Part shown: one piece after another, positions 39,201 through 48,682 of the stretch
Position numbering within the stretch: the first letter of the stretch is position 1
Layout: each line of letters opens with the position of its first letter
Assembly (NCBI GenBank): GCA_034667465.1
Contig: JAXDJV010000003.1
Location: 163,723 to 227,722 of the forward strand
Origin: JAOBAU01 sp034667465
GTDB taxonomy: Bacteria; Acidobacteriota; Thermoanaerobaculia; Gp7-AA8
Direction of reading: 5' to 3'
DNA length: 64,000 nucleotides
Notes under the pieces: generated by a model
Told to the model about the DNA's origin: nothing
The model's input: the letters and a program-made list of their open reading frames with translations, nothing else
The model's database searches: none
Position numbers and translations under genes: made by a program

Positions 39201-40108
39201 AGGGCGATGAGCGTCGCCAGCTCCGTCTCTTTCCCCGTGAAGCCGTGATCGGCGTCGCCGACGATGGCGAGCTCCGCGTTCTCGCCCATCCGTTCCGCGA
39301 GCGCGGCAACGCATCCCGGCACATCGTCATACGAATACTCATCGCGCTCGCCGTAAAGGACGAGCGTCGGTTTGCGAATGGCGGCCACGTAGCGAAACGG
39401 TTTGCGTTTGCCGAGCCGGATGCCGCGCAGCACTTCGATGAACGGGAAGACGTTGTAGTCGCCGTCGGGATCGAGCATGTCGCGCAGCGAGCGCCAGCTC
39501 ATCGGCATCGGCGAGATCGACGCCGGCGCGAGCTCGTGTCCGCGACGCTCTTTGATCATCGCACGCGATTTCTCAAGCGCGGCGCGGAATCGGCGCGCGC
39601 CGAGTTGCTCGTACATCAGGCCGGTGTCGTCGCCGCCGGCCAGCAGCACGTAGCGCTTCACCGGATTGCGCGGCTTGTAGTGATCGTAGACGGCGATCTT
39701 GTTCGCGCCGGTCGAATGGCCGACGAGCGTGAAGTCGCGATAGCCGCGCGCGCGCAACTCGCGAATGGCGCCGTCGATGTCGGCGACGCAGTCGCGGATC
39801 ACTTCGTGTGCGCTGCCGCCGTCGATCCGCTTTTCACCTTTGCGCAGGCGGCGGATGAGATGCGCGCCGCGATTGTTGAAGGGAAAGAAGGCGATGCCGC
39901 GCGCGACGAATTCGGCGGCGAGGAGATTCGTCCGGCGCGTGTCGAAGATCGACGAGCCGCCGGTGCCGTGCAGCCAGATCACGGCGCGCTGCGACGCGCG
40001 CTTCGGTTCGTACAGCAGACCGGCCAGCTCGACGCCGTCGGTCGCCTCGAATCTTACGAGGCGGGCGACGGGCTCTGCTCGATCAGCTGCCGCACTCCGG
40101 CGTCCCAT
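39185..40108 (-). CDS. Alpha/beta-hydrolase fold protein
   Basis: About 307 residues from ATG 40108, overlapping the upstream DUF1835 gene by 55 nt; the frame is open further upstream but only as shadow. Features: VIWLHGTGGSS (oxyanion region), DFTLVGHSTGANKIAVY (nucleophile elbow G-H-S-T-G), PTLVLYGERDEYSYDDV (acid), and VGDADHGFTGKE (His). It resembles DUF1749-like serine hydrolases. The substrate is unknown. The C-terminus (ALSSRA, then stop) comes from the palindromic repeat, exactly as in the TetR gene. Confidence 0.85.
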   Translation of the reverse strand: MGRRSAAADRAEPVARLVRFEATDGVELAGLLYEPKRASQRAVIWLHGTGGSSIFDTRRTNLLAAEFVARGIAFFPFNNRGAHLIRRLRKGEKRIDGGSAHEVIRDCVADIDGAIRELRARGYRDFTLVGHSTGANKIAVYDHYKPRNPVKRYVLLAGGDDTGLMYEQLGARRFRAALEKSRAMIKERRGHELAPASISPMPMSWRSLRDMLDPDGDYNVFPFIEVLRGIRLGKRKPFRYVAAIRKPTLVLYGERDEYSYDDVPGCVAALAERMGENAELAIVGDADHGFTGKETELATLIALSSRA

Positions 40109-41001
40109 CGCCACATCCTTTCGCGCGTGAGATGCGCGCCGCCGAGGCGGTAATCGAGATCGGTGAGTTTCGTGTAATCGACTTCGCCGGCGATAACGTT
40201 TTCGCCGGCAGGCGTCAGCGTGAGGAGCGCTTTCGGCAGCTCCCCTTCGGGCTCGGCGATCGTGATCAGCGCGACGTCGCCGCGCGCGAGTTGCCGCAGC
40301 TCGCGCATCACGTCGGGGTCGCCGAAACCGAAGCGCGGCACCGCTTCGTTGAAGCGATCGAAGACAGTGAGGAAATCGATCGGCGCGAACGCCATCTCCG
40401 CGAGCGCGCGATTGGCGATCTCGCCGAGGCCGTTGTACGTCGATGGAAAACGAGAGGCGTGCAGCGCGAGACCTTCGCGGAGAAACGGGAACTCCGGCCA
40501 GTCGGTGGAGATGAAACGATTGAGCGCGAGCGGATCGGCGCCGGCGTATGCGCGCCACGCTTCCGCGGCCAGTGCGAGCATCGACGGCGTGACCGCTTCG
40601 CGCGCTTCCCACAACTCGCCCAGCTCCTCCTCGGTCGCCTCCGACAACGGTTTCGCAGACCAGATCAGTGTCAGGTTCCTGTGCGCGCCGACGTGGGCGA
40701 AGAGATAGAGCAGGTGGATGAGGCAGTAGAGATCGTGCTCGAACCAGAGCACGACTTCGTCTTCCTTCATCGCCGCGGCGAGCGCATCGTCCTGCGCGAT
40801 GAGATCGTTGCGAACGCGCAGCAGATGTTGTCCGTGCGTTTCGGAGAGCCACTGCGCGCGCGCTTCGATCCATTCATCGCGCGTCGCGGGTGTGAGGATC
40901 GGACCGCCGATCAGCGACTCGCGGAACGCCAGATGGGTTCCGGGGATCTGCGCGCGCCGCGCGCGGACGGCCACGACGTCGCCGTTGTGGATGTGCAACA
41001 T
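40054..41001 (-). CDS. DUF1835 domain protein
   Basis: 315 residues from ATG 41001, which gives the family start MLHIHNGDVVAV; a longer frame to 41085 overlaps the peptidase gene. Landmarks: GDVVAVRARRAQIPGTHLAF, REALI-like RESLIGGPIL, then VVLWFEHDLYCLIHLLYL. The C-terminal part ends LTDLDYRLGGAHLTRE. The role is unknown; no signal peptide. It overlaps the following hydrolase, and the MA-like peptidase ends 22 nt upstream. Confidence 0.82.
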   Translation of the reverse strand: MLHIHNGDVVAVRARRAQIPGTHLAFRESLIGGPILTPATRDEWIEARAQWLSETHGQHLLRVRNDLIAQDDALAAAMKEDEVVLWFEHDLYCLIHLLYLFAHVGAHRNLTLIWSAKPLSEATEEELGELWEAREAVTPSMLALAAEAWRAYAGADPLALNRFISTDWPEFPFLREGLALHASRFPSTYNGLGEIANRALAEMAFAPIDFLTVFDRFNEAVPRFGFGDPDVMRELRQLARGDVALITIAEPEGELPKALLTLTPAGENVIAGEVDYTKLTDLDYRLGGAHLTRERMWRWDAGVRQLIEQSPSPAS

Positions 41002-41023
41002 TTCGCGGCGATCATAGCCGACG

Positions 41024-43690
41024 TTATGGACGCCAGCGGAGACTGAGCCACAACTTCGTCTTGCGATCGTCGATGACGCGCGCAACGCCGGCGGTCACGT
41101 CGAACGCCGCGAATTTCAGGATCGGTACCGGCGCGCCGCGCAGCGTCGCTTCGAGTCCGGCCACGCGCGCGCGCGGTCCGATGCGGTGGTACTGATAGAA
41201 CGCCGTGAACGGTGCGATTGCGGGAAACGTCAGATCGAAACGGGCGCCGGTGTAACGCCGTCCGCTCAGCGATCCGGGCGCGAGCGCGGGATCGAAAACG
41301 CGATCGACGTTCAGCGATTCGGGAATGATCGATGACGCCATGCCGCCGACTGTCATGTCGTTCTTCGCAGCGATGAACGTCGCGCCGGCGCGAACGCCGC
41401 CGATCGATGCGACGCCGCGCGCGGAAACGCGATAGTGCTGCCGCGAGTCGGCGGCCGCGCGCAGCAGCGCATCGGTCCGCAGCGTGCCGAACACCTGGCG
41501 CATGCCGACGCGCGTGTCGACGAAGACGCGGCTGGAGTCGCCGGCCAGCGCGCCCCCTTCGACGACGAGCGTCGTCTGCGGCGCATGTTTCGTCCACGAG
41601 CCGCGCAGCTCGAGTCCGTCGCTTTTGCGATCGTGAAAGCCGTGACCGATGACCGTGACCGGCCAGCCGCGCCACGCGGAGATGATCGCGGCGCCGCGCG
41701 TTTCGCCGAACGACGCGATGAGCAGCGTGTCGAGCCGGCCGACGACGTCGCCGACGCGCAGCCCGATCTCCGTCGCCTGATAGCCGGCCGAGCTCGTGCC
41801 GCCGATGAGCGCCGACAGTTCCTGACGGCCGAAACCGTACGGCACGGCGTCGCGCAGCGTCCGCGTCGGAAGCTCCGCGTGCGCGTTCGCTTCGGGCGGT
41901 AACGCGGGAACGAATGCGCGATTGGATGGCGGAGGCGGCAGCGGCGCGCCGTCAGTCGAAGCGAGGCGGCGAACGACGAAACCGTCCGGCTCGAGCGACA
42001 TGAAGAAGAGCGAGCCGTCAGGCGACGGCGCAGGATCGAAGGCGGCGCCGGCCACGCGGGTGACCGCTTCATCGCCGCCATCGATGCGATGCACATCGAT
42101 GAACCCCTTCGCGGCGACGAGCGCCAACAGCTCGCCTTTCGCGCCAAACTCCGGCGCGAACGAGCCATCCGGCCCAAGCGGCTTCCCGTCGAGCATCACA
42201 CGCCAGCCAACCTCGCCGTGCTCCGCCCACGCCACCCGCCCGTCGCGCGCAACGCGCGGATGCGAGTAAACACGATCGAGCGTCGGCTTCGTGTACGGCT
42301 CGATCGCACCGGTCAACAGGTTGACGATCACGAGTTGCGAGTAACCGAAGCGGCTGCGCACGGCGATGGCGCGCCGTTCGTCGGGAAACGGATCGGCATC
42401 GCGCACGTCGTCGAGTGTCGTCAGCCGTTCGATCTCGCCGCTCTGCGGCGTCCAGCGAAAGAGATCGTGATGCAGGAAGCCATCGCGATCGGGCTGGCGA
42501 TGCGAGTAGATGAGCGAGCGTCCGTTCGGCATCCAGCGCGGCGATTCGATGTCGCCGCCGTCCGACGGCACGAGCGTTTCGACCGGTTTGCGCGGCAGCG
42601 GCCGCGATCGCACCGGTCCGACATCCTCCGGATCGCGGCGCAGCAACTCATCGATCGCTTTCTGCTGTTTCGCTTCTTCTTCCGCCGGCGCTTCGGTCGA
42701 GAAGATGACGAGCTTCGCTCTCCCCTGTTCATCGCGCAGCACCATCGCCAGCTGTTTGCCGTCGGGCGAGACCGCCGGCTCGCGACTGTTGCGCCGCGTC
42801 TCCTGCCACAGCTCCCCTTCGCGCAGTGACGGATCCTCGTCGTGCTCGACGCCGATGGCGCGCGACGTCAGCTCCGCGGTGAACTTCGCGTAGAGCCGCC
42901 GCGGTGAATCGCCGAAGACGCCTTCGAACGCTTCATCGAACGAACGTCGGCGACGCGCGGTCATCCGCGCCCAGAGATGACGAAAGGAATCGGGACCGCT
43001 GCGCGCTTCGAGCCATTCGAGATATGCGGAGCCGGCCAGATAGGCCATCGACATGCCGAGGAACTGGCGATCGGAGCTGAGTTGCGCGTAGGTCGGAAGA
43101 CGTCCGCTGCCGGCCCATTTGCGCAGGACCGCCGCGCGGATGGAACTGCTCGGACGTCCGGAGCCGGTGATGCGGCCTTCGACGACGGTTGCATAGCCTT
43201 CGAGCACCCATCGCGGCGCGCGGAGCGTGATCGGATTGAGCGGCACGACGCGGCTCAGCAGCTGTTCGCTCGGGTTGCGCGGCGGACGGAGCAGATGGAC
43301 GAGATGCGCGACTTCGTGGACGGTGAGCAGATCGATCCAGTCGCGGTATTCGCCGATCTGTTCTTCGGGCGCCGGCTCTTCCGCATAGAGAACGATGCGG
43401 GGCGAATCGAGGAGCGGATACGTGAGTCCGTTCGCTTCCGCGTACGGATTCATGACGATGATGTCGGTGATCTGCGGCGGTGTGTAGCCGACCTCTTTCG
43501 AGACGGCGTCGCGGACCGATTCGATGCGCGAGGCGGCCGTGCGCGCCCACTCTTCGTAGGGACGCGGATAGTGGATGCGAAAGTGCGGCGTCGCGATCGT
43601 CAGCCAGTCGGCGGCGGGTGATTGTGCGTGGGACGGAACGGCGGCGAAGAGGACGAGCGTCAGCGCCACGCGCGAAAAGGAACGAAGCAT
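41024..43690 (-). CDS. Exported MA-like metallopeptidase with TolB-type propeller and C-terminal beta domain
   Basis: 888 residues. Signal peptide ending VPSHAQ; peptidase domain with HEVAH at 125-129 and WVLEGYATVVEG (Glu164), the gluzincin-like MA pattern. Then a TolB/WD40-type propeller (about 290-600: REPAVSPDGKQLAMVLRDE, SPRWMPNGRSLIYS, DPAPSPDGSLFFMS). A C-terminal, strand-rich region (about 640-888) ends in LWLSLRWRP, an aromatic terminus typical of outer-membrane barrels. Probably an outer-membrane-attached protease. Confidence 0.87.
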   Translation of the reverse strand: MLRSFSRVALTLVLFAAVPSHAQSPAADWLTIATPHFRIHYPRPYEEWARTAASRIESVRDAVSKEVGYTPPQITDIIVMNPYAEANGLTYPLLDSPRIVLYAEEPAPEEQIGEYRDWIDLLTVHEVAHLVHLLRPPRNPSEQLLSRVVPLNPITLRAPRWVLEGYATVVEGRITGSGRPSSSIRAAVLRKWAGSGRLPTYAQLSSDRQFLGMSMAYLAGSAYLEWLEARSGPDSFRHLWARMTARRRRSFDEAFEGVFGDSPRRLYAKFTAELTSRAIGVEHDEDPSLREGELWQETRRNSREPAVSPDGKQLAMVLRDEQGRAKLVIFSTEAPAEEEAKQQKAIDELLRRDPEDVGPVRSRPLPRKPVETLVPSDGGDIESPRWMPNGRSLIYSHRQPDRDGFLHHDLFRWTPQSGEIERLTTLDDVRDADPFPDERRAIAVRSRFGYSQLVIVNLLTGAIEPYTKPTLDRVYSHPRVARDGRVAWAEHGEVGWRVMLDGKPLGPDGSFAPEFGAKGELLALVAAKGFIDVHRIDGGDEAVTRVAGAAFDPAPSPDGSLFFMSLEPDGFVVRRLASTDGAPLPPPPSNRAFVPALPPEANAHAELPTRTLRDAVPYGFGRQELSALIGGTSSAGYQATEIGLRVGDVVGRLDTLLIASFGETRGAAIISAWRGWPVTVIGHGFHDRKSDGLELRGSWTKHAPQTTLVVEGGALAGDSSRVFVDTRVGMRQVFGTLRTDALLRAAADSRQHYRVSARGVASIGGVRAGATFIAAKNDMTVGGMASSIIPESLNVDRVFDPALAPGSLSGRRYTGARFDLTFPAIAPFTAFYQYHRIGPRARVAGLEATLRGAPVPILKFAAFDVTAGVARVIDDRKTKLWLSLRWRP

Positions 43691-43739
43691 TAGCGTTGAA
43701 GGATAACGGACGTTCGTCCGGAGTTACGATGTGCGGCTT

Positions 43740-44723
43740 ATGCGAACGATCATCGCCCTTACTCTTGCCCTCCTTCCGATCGTCGCCGTCGCGCAACCAG
43801 CGACGAGTCGTCCGTCGACGATGTTTGTGATGCACGGCGGGGCCGGAACCATCACGCGCAAAACGATGACGCCGGAGATGGAGAAGCAGTATCGCGAGGC
43901 GATGGAAACGGCGCTGAAAACCGGCAACGCGATCCTCGCAAAAGGCGGCACGTCGCTCGATGCCGTCGAAGCAGCGATCCGCGTCCTCGAAGATTCGCCG
44001 CTCTTCAACGCCGGTAAAGGCGCCGTCTTCACGCACGAAGGAAAGAACGAGCTCGACGCGTCGATCATGGACGGGAAGACGCGCAAAGCGGGCGCCGTCG
44101 CCGGCGTGACGATCATCCGCAATCCGATCTCCGCGGCGCGCGCGGTGATGGACAGATCGAAGCACGTGATGATGGCCGGCCGCGGCGCGGAGCTCTTCGC
44201 GACGAAGATGGGCCTGGAGATCGTCGATCCGTCGTACTTCTGGACCGAGCGCCGCTGGAAAGCGCTGCAGCAGGAGTTGCTGAAGGAGGAGCCGACCGAA
44301 CCAAAGAAGTTCGGCACCGTCGGCGCGGTGGCGCTCGACAAGGAAGGCAACCTCGCCGCGGGAACGTCGACCGGCGGCACGACCAACAAGCAGTACGGCC
44401 GCATCGGCGACTCCCCGATCATCGGCGCCGGAACGTATGCCGACAACGCGTCGGTCGCCGTTTCATGCACCGGCGACGGCGAGTACTTCATCCGCCTCAG
44501 CGTCGCCCGCGACATCGCCGCTCTCGTCGAGTACAAAGGGATGACGGTGAAACAGGCCGGCGACGAAGTGATCATGAAGAAGCTGACAGCGCTCGGCGGC
44601 GAAGGTGGCGCAATCATCCTCGACCGCAACGGCAACTTCGCGACGCCGTTCAACAGCGAGGGGATGTATCGCGGATGGATCGGCGCGGACGGCGTGCCGC
44701 ACGTGGAGATTTACAGGGAGTGA
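43740..44723 (+). CDS. Isoaspartyl peptidase/L-asparaginase (Ntn-hydrolase, type 2), exported
   Basis: 327 residues from ATG 43740, giving signal peptide MRTIIALTLALLPIVAVAQ; an in-frame GTG at 43731 is also possible. Landmarks: FVMHGGAGTI, LDAVEAAIRVLEDSPLFNAG, and the autocleavage site FGTVGAVALD with Thr193 as new N-terminal nucleophile. Then AGTSTGGTTNK and IIGAGTYAD. It removes isoaspartyl residues from peptides or deamidates asparagine, here probably in the periplasm. Confidence 0.92.
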   Translation: MRTIIALTLALLPIVAVAQPATSRPSTMFVMHGGAGTITRKTMTPEMEKQYREAMETALKTGNAILAKGGTSLDAVEAAIRVLEDSPLFNAGKGAVFTHEGKNELDASIMDGKTRKAGAVAGVTIIRNPISAARAVMDRSKHVMMAGRGAELFATKMGLEIVDPSYFWTERRWKALQQELLKEEPTEPKKFGTVGAVALDKEGNLAAGTSTGGTTNKQYGRIGDSPIIGAGTYADNASVAVSCTGDGEYFIRLSVARDIAALVEYKGMTVKQAGDEVIMKKLTALGGEGGAIILDRNGNFATPFNSEGMYRGWIGADGVPHVEIYRE

Positions 44724-44726
44724 GGA

Positions 44727-44765
44727 AAAGTCAATTTCCGGGGTCAGACCCCTCGTTTTGACTTT
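44727..44765. terminator. Nested inverted repeat between convergent genes
   Basis: Outer arms AAAGTCAA (44727-44734) and TTGACTTT (44758-44765); inner arms GGGGTC and GACCCC around one A. It sits between the isoaspartyl peptidase stop and the flavoprotein stop and overlaps the latter's TAA. It could end both transcripts. The phrase GGGGTCAGACCCC also occurs as a dispersed intergenic motif in other bacteria, by recollection, so it may be a mobile palindrome. Confidence 0.6.
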
Positions 44766-45954
44766 ACGGCGCAAAGTCACGCCCCGCCCCCCGCCCCGCC
44801 ACCACCCCGCTGCTCCATGCCCACTGAAAGTTGAAGCCTCCGATACGGCCGTCGACGGCCAGGATCTCGCCGCATAAATGCAGGCCGGGCGTTAGGCGGG
44901 ACTCCATCGTCGTCAGATCCACTTCATCCAACGGCACGCCGCCCGCCGTGACTTCGGCGTAGTCGAAACCGCGGTCGCGGGTGACCGGCAGGTCGAGCTC
45001 CGTGAACGTTCGTGCGATTGCGCGACGTGATTCCTTCGACAGTTTGCCGAGCGGCGGCGCATTCGGCGCGAGCGCGTCGACCAGGCGATCGGGCAGGCGC
45101 ACCACGCGCGTCACCGTTGCGTGCGGGTTGCGGCGCGACTCCGCGAGCAGCGCGGCGTCGAGCGACTCGAACGTTTCGCCGGGCAGCAGGTTCGCCGCGA
45201 GGGTGGCGGGGCGGGCGGCGAGCCAGTGGCGGCTGATGTCGAGGATCAGCGGCCCGCTGAGGCCGAAGTGCGTGAAGAGCATCGAGCCTCGCGCGCGATG
45301 AACGACTTTCCCATTCGCGCTGCGGACGGAAATCTCCGCATCGACGCTCGTACCGCTGAGCGTTTTGATCGGATGCTCGCCGTCGATCATCAGCGGCACA
45401 AGCGCGGGGAAGAGCGGCGTCACGCTGTGGCCGAGTGCGCGAACGAGCGCGTAACCCGAGCCGTCGCTGCCGGTTTTCGGGACGCTTCGCCCGCCGGCAG
45501 CGAGAATCACCCGCTCCGCTTCGAGCGTGCCGTTGATGACGAAGCCGCGTTCGAGCGTCGTTACTTTTGTCGATGTCAGCAACTCAACACCGGCGTCGCG
45601 TGCGGCGGTCAGCAGCGCGTCGACGATCGTCTTTGCGCGATCGGTGACGGGAAACAACTTCCCCGTTTCTTCGCGCTTCAGTTCGACGCCGAGGTCGCGG
45701 AAAAAGTCGACGGTCTCCTGGACATCGAACTCGCGCAAGACCTTCGCGATCTGATTTCGGTTCCCGTTAAAGTCAGCAGAAGAGACGGCGTGATGCGTCA
45801 CGTTGCAGCGTCCGCCACCCGAGATCAGGATCTTCGCGCCGATGCGCGCGGCACCGTCGATCGCCACCACGCGACGCCCCGCGCGCGCCGCAAAAATCGC
45901 CGCCATCAGCCCCGCGGCCCCCGCACCAATCACAGCAACGTCACAACGGCTCAT
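44764..45954 (-). CDS. FAD-dependent oxidoreductase, HI0933/BaiN family
   Basis: 396 residues from ATG 45954, giving the compact start MSRCDVAVIGAGAAGLMAAI with a dinucleotide-binding GxGxxG. Family landmarks: AKILISGGGRCNVTH, GGRSVPKTGSDGSGY, and the C-terminal FNFQWAWSSGVVAG. It is a flavoprotein of the BaiN/YhiN group, whose substrate is usually unknown. It is divergent from the PIG-L gene. Confidence 0.9.
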   Translation of the reverse strand: MSRCDVAVIGAGAAGLMAAIFAARAGRRVVAIDGAARIGAKILISGGGRCNVTHHAVSSADFNGNRNQIAKVLREFDVQETVDFFRDLGVELKREETGKLFPVTDRAKTIVDALLTAARDAGVELLTSTKVTTLERGFVINGTLEAERVILAAGGRSVPKTGSDGSGYALVRALGHSVTPLFPALVPLMIDGEHPIKTLSGTSVDAEISVRSANGKVVHRARGSMLFTHFGLSGPLILDISRHWLAARPATLAANLLPGETFESLDAALLAESRRNPHATVTRVVRLPDRLVDALAPNAPPLGKLSKESRRAIARTFTELDLPVTRDRGFDYAEVTAGGVPLDEVDLTTMESRLTPGLHLCGEILAVDGRIGGFNFQWAWSSGVVAGRGAGRDFAP

Positions 45955-45991
45955 CGAACATTCACCGCGCACCATTTAACATTCGCGCGCC

Positions 45992-48496
45992 ATGCTTCGA
46001 CGCCTGATCGCTCTTCTGCTCATTCTCGCCCCCACCCTGGCGTACGCCGCGGCGCAGCCGCCGATGGACGCCGCGCAGCTTCAGCTTGCGCTCAAAAAAC
46101 TCAACGTCCTCGGCACGGCGCTCTACATCGCCGCGCATCCCGACGACGAAAACACGGCCATGATCTCGTGGCTCGGCAACGAGCGGCTCTATCGCACCGG
46201 CTACCTCGCCATGACGCGCGGCGACGGCGGACAGAACCTTCTCGGCGACGAGAAGGGCGAGCTCCTTGGCGTGATCCGAACCCAGGAACTGCTCGCAGCG
46301 CGACGCATCGACGGCGGCGAACAGTACTTCACCCGCGCCCTCGACTTCGGCTATTCGAAGTCGCCAAAAGAATCGCTCGAGATCTGGGGACACGACACCA
46401 TCCTCGCCGACGTCGTCTGGAACATCCGCCGCTTTCAGCCCGATGTTCTGATCACCCGCTTCCCGACGACCGGCGAAGGCGGTCACGGACATCACACCGC
46501 GTCGGCAATGCTCGCGGTCGAAGCATTCAAGGCCGCGGCCGATCCGACAATGTTCCCCGAGCAGTTGAAGTACGTCAGCCTCTGGCAGCCGAAACGGCTC
46601 TTCTGGAACCGCTTCTCGTGGCAGCAGATCAAGCCGGACGATCCGCTCGTCGCCAACGACGTGAAGGTCGATCTCGGCACCTTCAACCCTCTCCTCGGCC
46701 GCGCCTACTCGGAGATCGCCGCGGAGTCGCGCAGCCAGCACAAGAGCCAGGGATTCGGCGCCGCCGAACGCCGCGGCAGCATCATCAACTACTTCACGCA
46801 GCTCGCCGGCGATCCGGCGAAGAGCGATCTCTTCGAAGGAATCGACACGTCGTGGTCGCGCTACAAAGGCGGCGAACGAGTCGGCAAACTGCTGCAGCAG
46901 GCGTCGGACGAATTCGATCCGAAGCAGCCGTCGAAATCACTCCCGGTTCTTCTCCAGGCGTGGGACGAGCTCGATCGCCTCGGCGCCAGCGACGCGTGGT
47001 CGCCGCGCGTCAATCCTTGGATCGAGGTGAAGCGCCGCGAACTGCTCAACGTCATCCGCGGCGCGGCCGGACTCTCCATCGACGTCAGCGCGGCCGAATC
47101 GTCGGTCGTGCCGGGCGGCGAGATCCCGGTCAACGTCACGGTCGTCAATCGCAGCGACTACCCGTTTGTCCTTTCCACGGTCGGCTCGCGCTACGGCAAT
47201 CCGAGCAAAGGCGTCGGCAAAACGCTCGCGAACAACCAGCCGATCAAAACCGAGATCAAAATCAAACTGCCCGACGACTTCGCGTACTCGCAGCCGTACT
47301 GGCTCGCGGCGCCGGCGTCGAAAGGCGCGTTCAACGTCAGCGATCAGACACTCATCGGACTCGCCGACAACCCGCCGTCGATTCCGATCGTCGTCTCGCT
47401 GCAGGACAACTTCCGGACGCTGATCTTCACCGTGCCGGCGGTCTACACCTGGACCGATGCGGTGCGTGGCGAACAGACACGCCCGCTCGACGTCGTGCCG
47501 GAAATCGTCGCCAATCCCGGCGCGCGCGTCTATCTGTTTCCTGACGCGACGCCGAAGCCGCTCACGCTGACGCTGCAGTCGTTCGCCGGTGCAACCGACG
47601 CGACGGTCCGACTCAAACTCCCCGACGGATGGAAAGCGACGCCGGCATCGGCGCCGGTGAAGTTCGCGGCGAAGGGCGACGAAGCGCGCGTCACGTTCAA
47701 CATCACGCCGACCGCGAAAGAGTCGACCGGCAGCGCGATCGCTGAAGTCGAGCTGCCGAGCGGAAAGAAACTTTCGTACGCGCTGACGAACATCGACTAT
47801 CCGCACATTCCGGCGCAGCGAATCTTCGGTGACGCGTCGGCGAAACTCGTGCGCGCCGACGTGAAGAAAGTCGGCTCGCGCATCGGCTACATCATGGGCG
47901 CCGGCGACAACATCCCGGAGGCGCTGCGGCAGATCGGCTATGAAGTCAACCTGTTGACGGATGCCGATCTGGAGCGTGGCGACTTCGCGAAATACGACGC
48001 CGTCGTCGCCGGCGTGCGCGCGTACAACGCCCGCCCGCGGATGAAGCTCGCGCACGCGAAACTGATGCAGTACGTCGAGAACGGCGGCACGCTCGTCGTC
48101 CAGTACAACAGCCTGAATCCGCAGCCGCTGCTCGTACAGTCGCCCGGTCCGTATCCGTTCAAAGTGAGCGACGAACGGGTGACGGTCGAAGACGCGCCGA
48201 TCACCGTATTGAAGGCGACCCATCCACTGCTTACGTCGCCGAACAAAATCACGCCGGCGGCGTTCGAAGGATGGGTACAGGAACGCGGCCTCTACTTCAC
48301 GAAGGACGCCGATCCGAAATACGAAACGATCCTCGCCACCGCCGATCCGGGCGACGAACCGAAACCGGGCGGCGAGCTTTACGCGCGCTACGGCAAAGGA
48401 GTCTTCATCTACACGAGCTACGCCTGGTTCCGTCAGTTGCCGGCCGGTGTGCCGGGAGCGTACAAACTGTTCGCGAATCTGGTGTCGGCGCGGTGA
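45992..48496 (+). CDS. Exported PIG-L (LmbE-type) deacetylase with C-terminal amidotransferase-like domain
   Basis: 834 residues. Signal peptide ending AYAAAQ; PIG-L zinc motif AAHPDDENT (His49, Asp51, Asp52) and the second histidine region GEGGHGHHTAS, typical of N-acetylglucosamine deacetylases. The middle has Ig-like NEW3-type domains (about 350-590). The C-terminal part (about 620-834: GAGDNIPEALRQIGYEVNLL, YVENGGTLVVQYN) resembles a ThuA/amidotransferase-like fold. The substrate is probably an N-acetylated sugar. Confidence 0.9.
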   Translation: MLRRLIALLLILAPTLAYAAAQPPMDAAQLQLALKKLNVLGTALYIAAHPDDENTAMISWLGNERLYRTGYLAMTRGDGGQNLLGDEKGELLGVIRTQELLAARRIDGGEQYFTRALDFGYSKSPKESLEIWGHDTILADVVWNIRRFQPDVLITRFPTTGEGGHGHHTASAMLAVEAFKAAADPTMFPEQLKYVSLWQPKRLFWNRFSWQQIKPDDPLVANDVKVDLGTFNPLLGRAYSEIAAESRSQHKSQGFGAAERRGSIINYFTQLAGDPAKSDLFEGIDTSWSRYKGGERVGKLLQQASDEFDPKQPSKSLPVLLQAWDELDRLGASDAWSPRVNPWIEVKRRELLNVIRGAAGLSIDVSAAESSVVPGGEIPVNVTVVNRSDYPFVLSTVGSRYGNPSKGVGKTLANNQPIKTEIKIKLPDDFAYSQPYWLAAPASKGAFNVSDQTLIGLADNPPSIPIVVSLQDNFRTLIFTVPAVYTWTDAVRGEQTRPLDVVPEIVANPGARVYLFPDATPKPLTLTLQSFAGATDATVRLKLPDGWKATPASAPVKFAAKGDEARVTFNITPTAKESTGSAIAEVELPSGKKLSYALTNIDYPHIPAQRIFGDASAKLVRADVKKVGSRIGYIMGAGDNIPEALRQIGYEVNLLTDADLERGDFAKYDAVVAGVRAYNARPRMKLAHAKLMQYVENGGTLVVQYNSLNPQPLLVQSPGPYPFKVSDERVTVEDAPITVLKATHPLLTSPNKITPAAFEGWVQERGLYFTKDADPKYETILATADPGDEPKPGGELYARYGKGVFIYTSYAWFRQLPAGVPGAYKLFANLVSAR

Positions 48497-48565
48497 TTCA
48501 CACGTCACGCGTTGTTTGCAACCTGCGCAGAACGCGTATGCCATCCTGCGCGTACTAACGCACGC

Positions 48566-48682
48566 ATGTCTGATGACCGTCCACCGATCGGCCGCACCTG
48601 GCGGACACTCTATTTCGCCGTCTTCATCAATCTTGTCGTTCTGATCGCGATCTTTTACGCGTTCACGAGGGCGTTTCGTTGA
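48566..48682 (+). CDS. 38-residue single-span membrane microprotein next to the symporter
   Basis: ATG 48566 opens MSDDRPPIGRTWRTLYFAVF, then a hydrophobic span (INLVVLIAIFYAF) and TRAFR. A charged N-terminus, one membrane helix and a basic end are visible. Its TGA overlaps the TTG start of the symporter (TTGA, 48679-48682), so translation is probably coupled. Small accessory subunits occur beside several SSS and TRAP transporters. Whether this is one is inference. Confidence 0.65.
   Translation: MSDDRPPIGRTWRTLYFAVFINLVVLIAIFYAFTRAFR

Noticed and set aside
40109..40873. N-terminal extension of the alpha/beta hydrolase to 562 residues
   Set aside because: The extension is Arg-rich shadow of the DUF1835 gene. 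The hydrolase fold begins just after ATG 40108.
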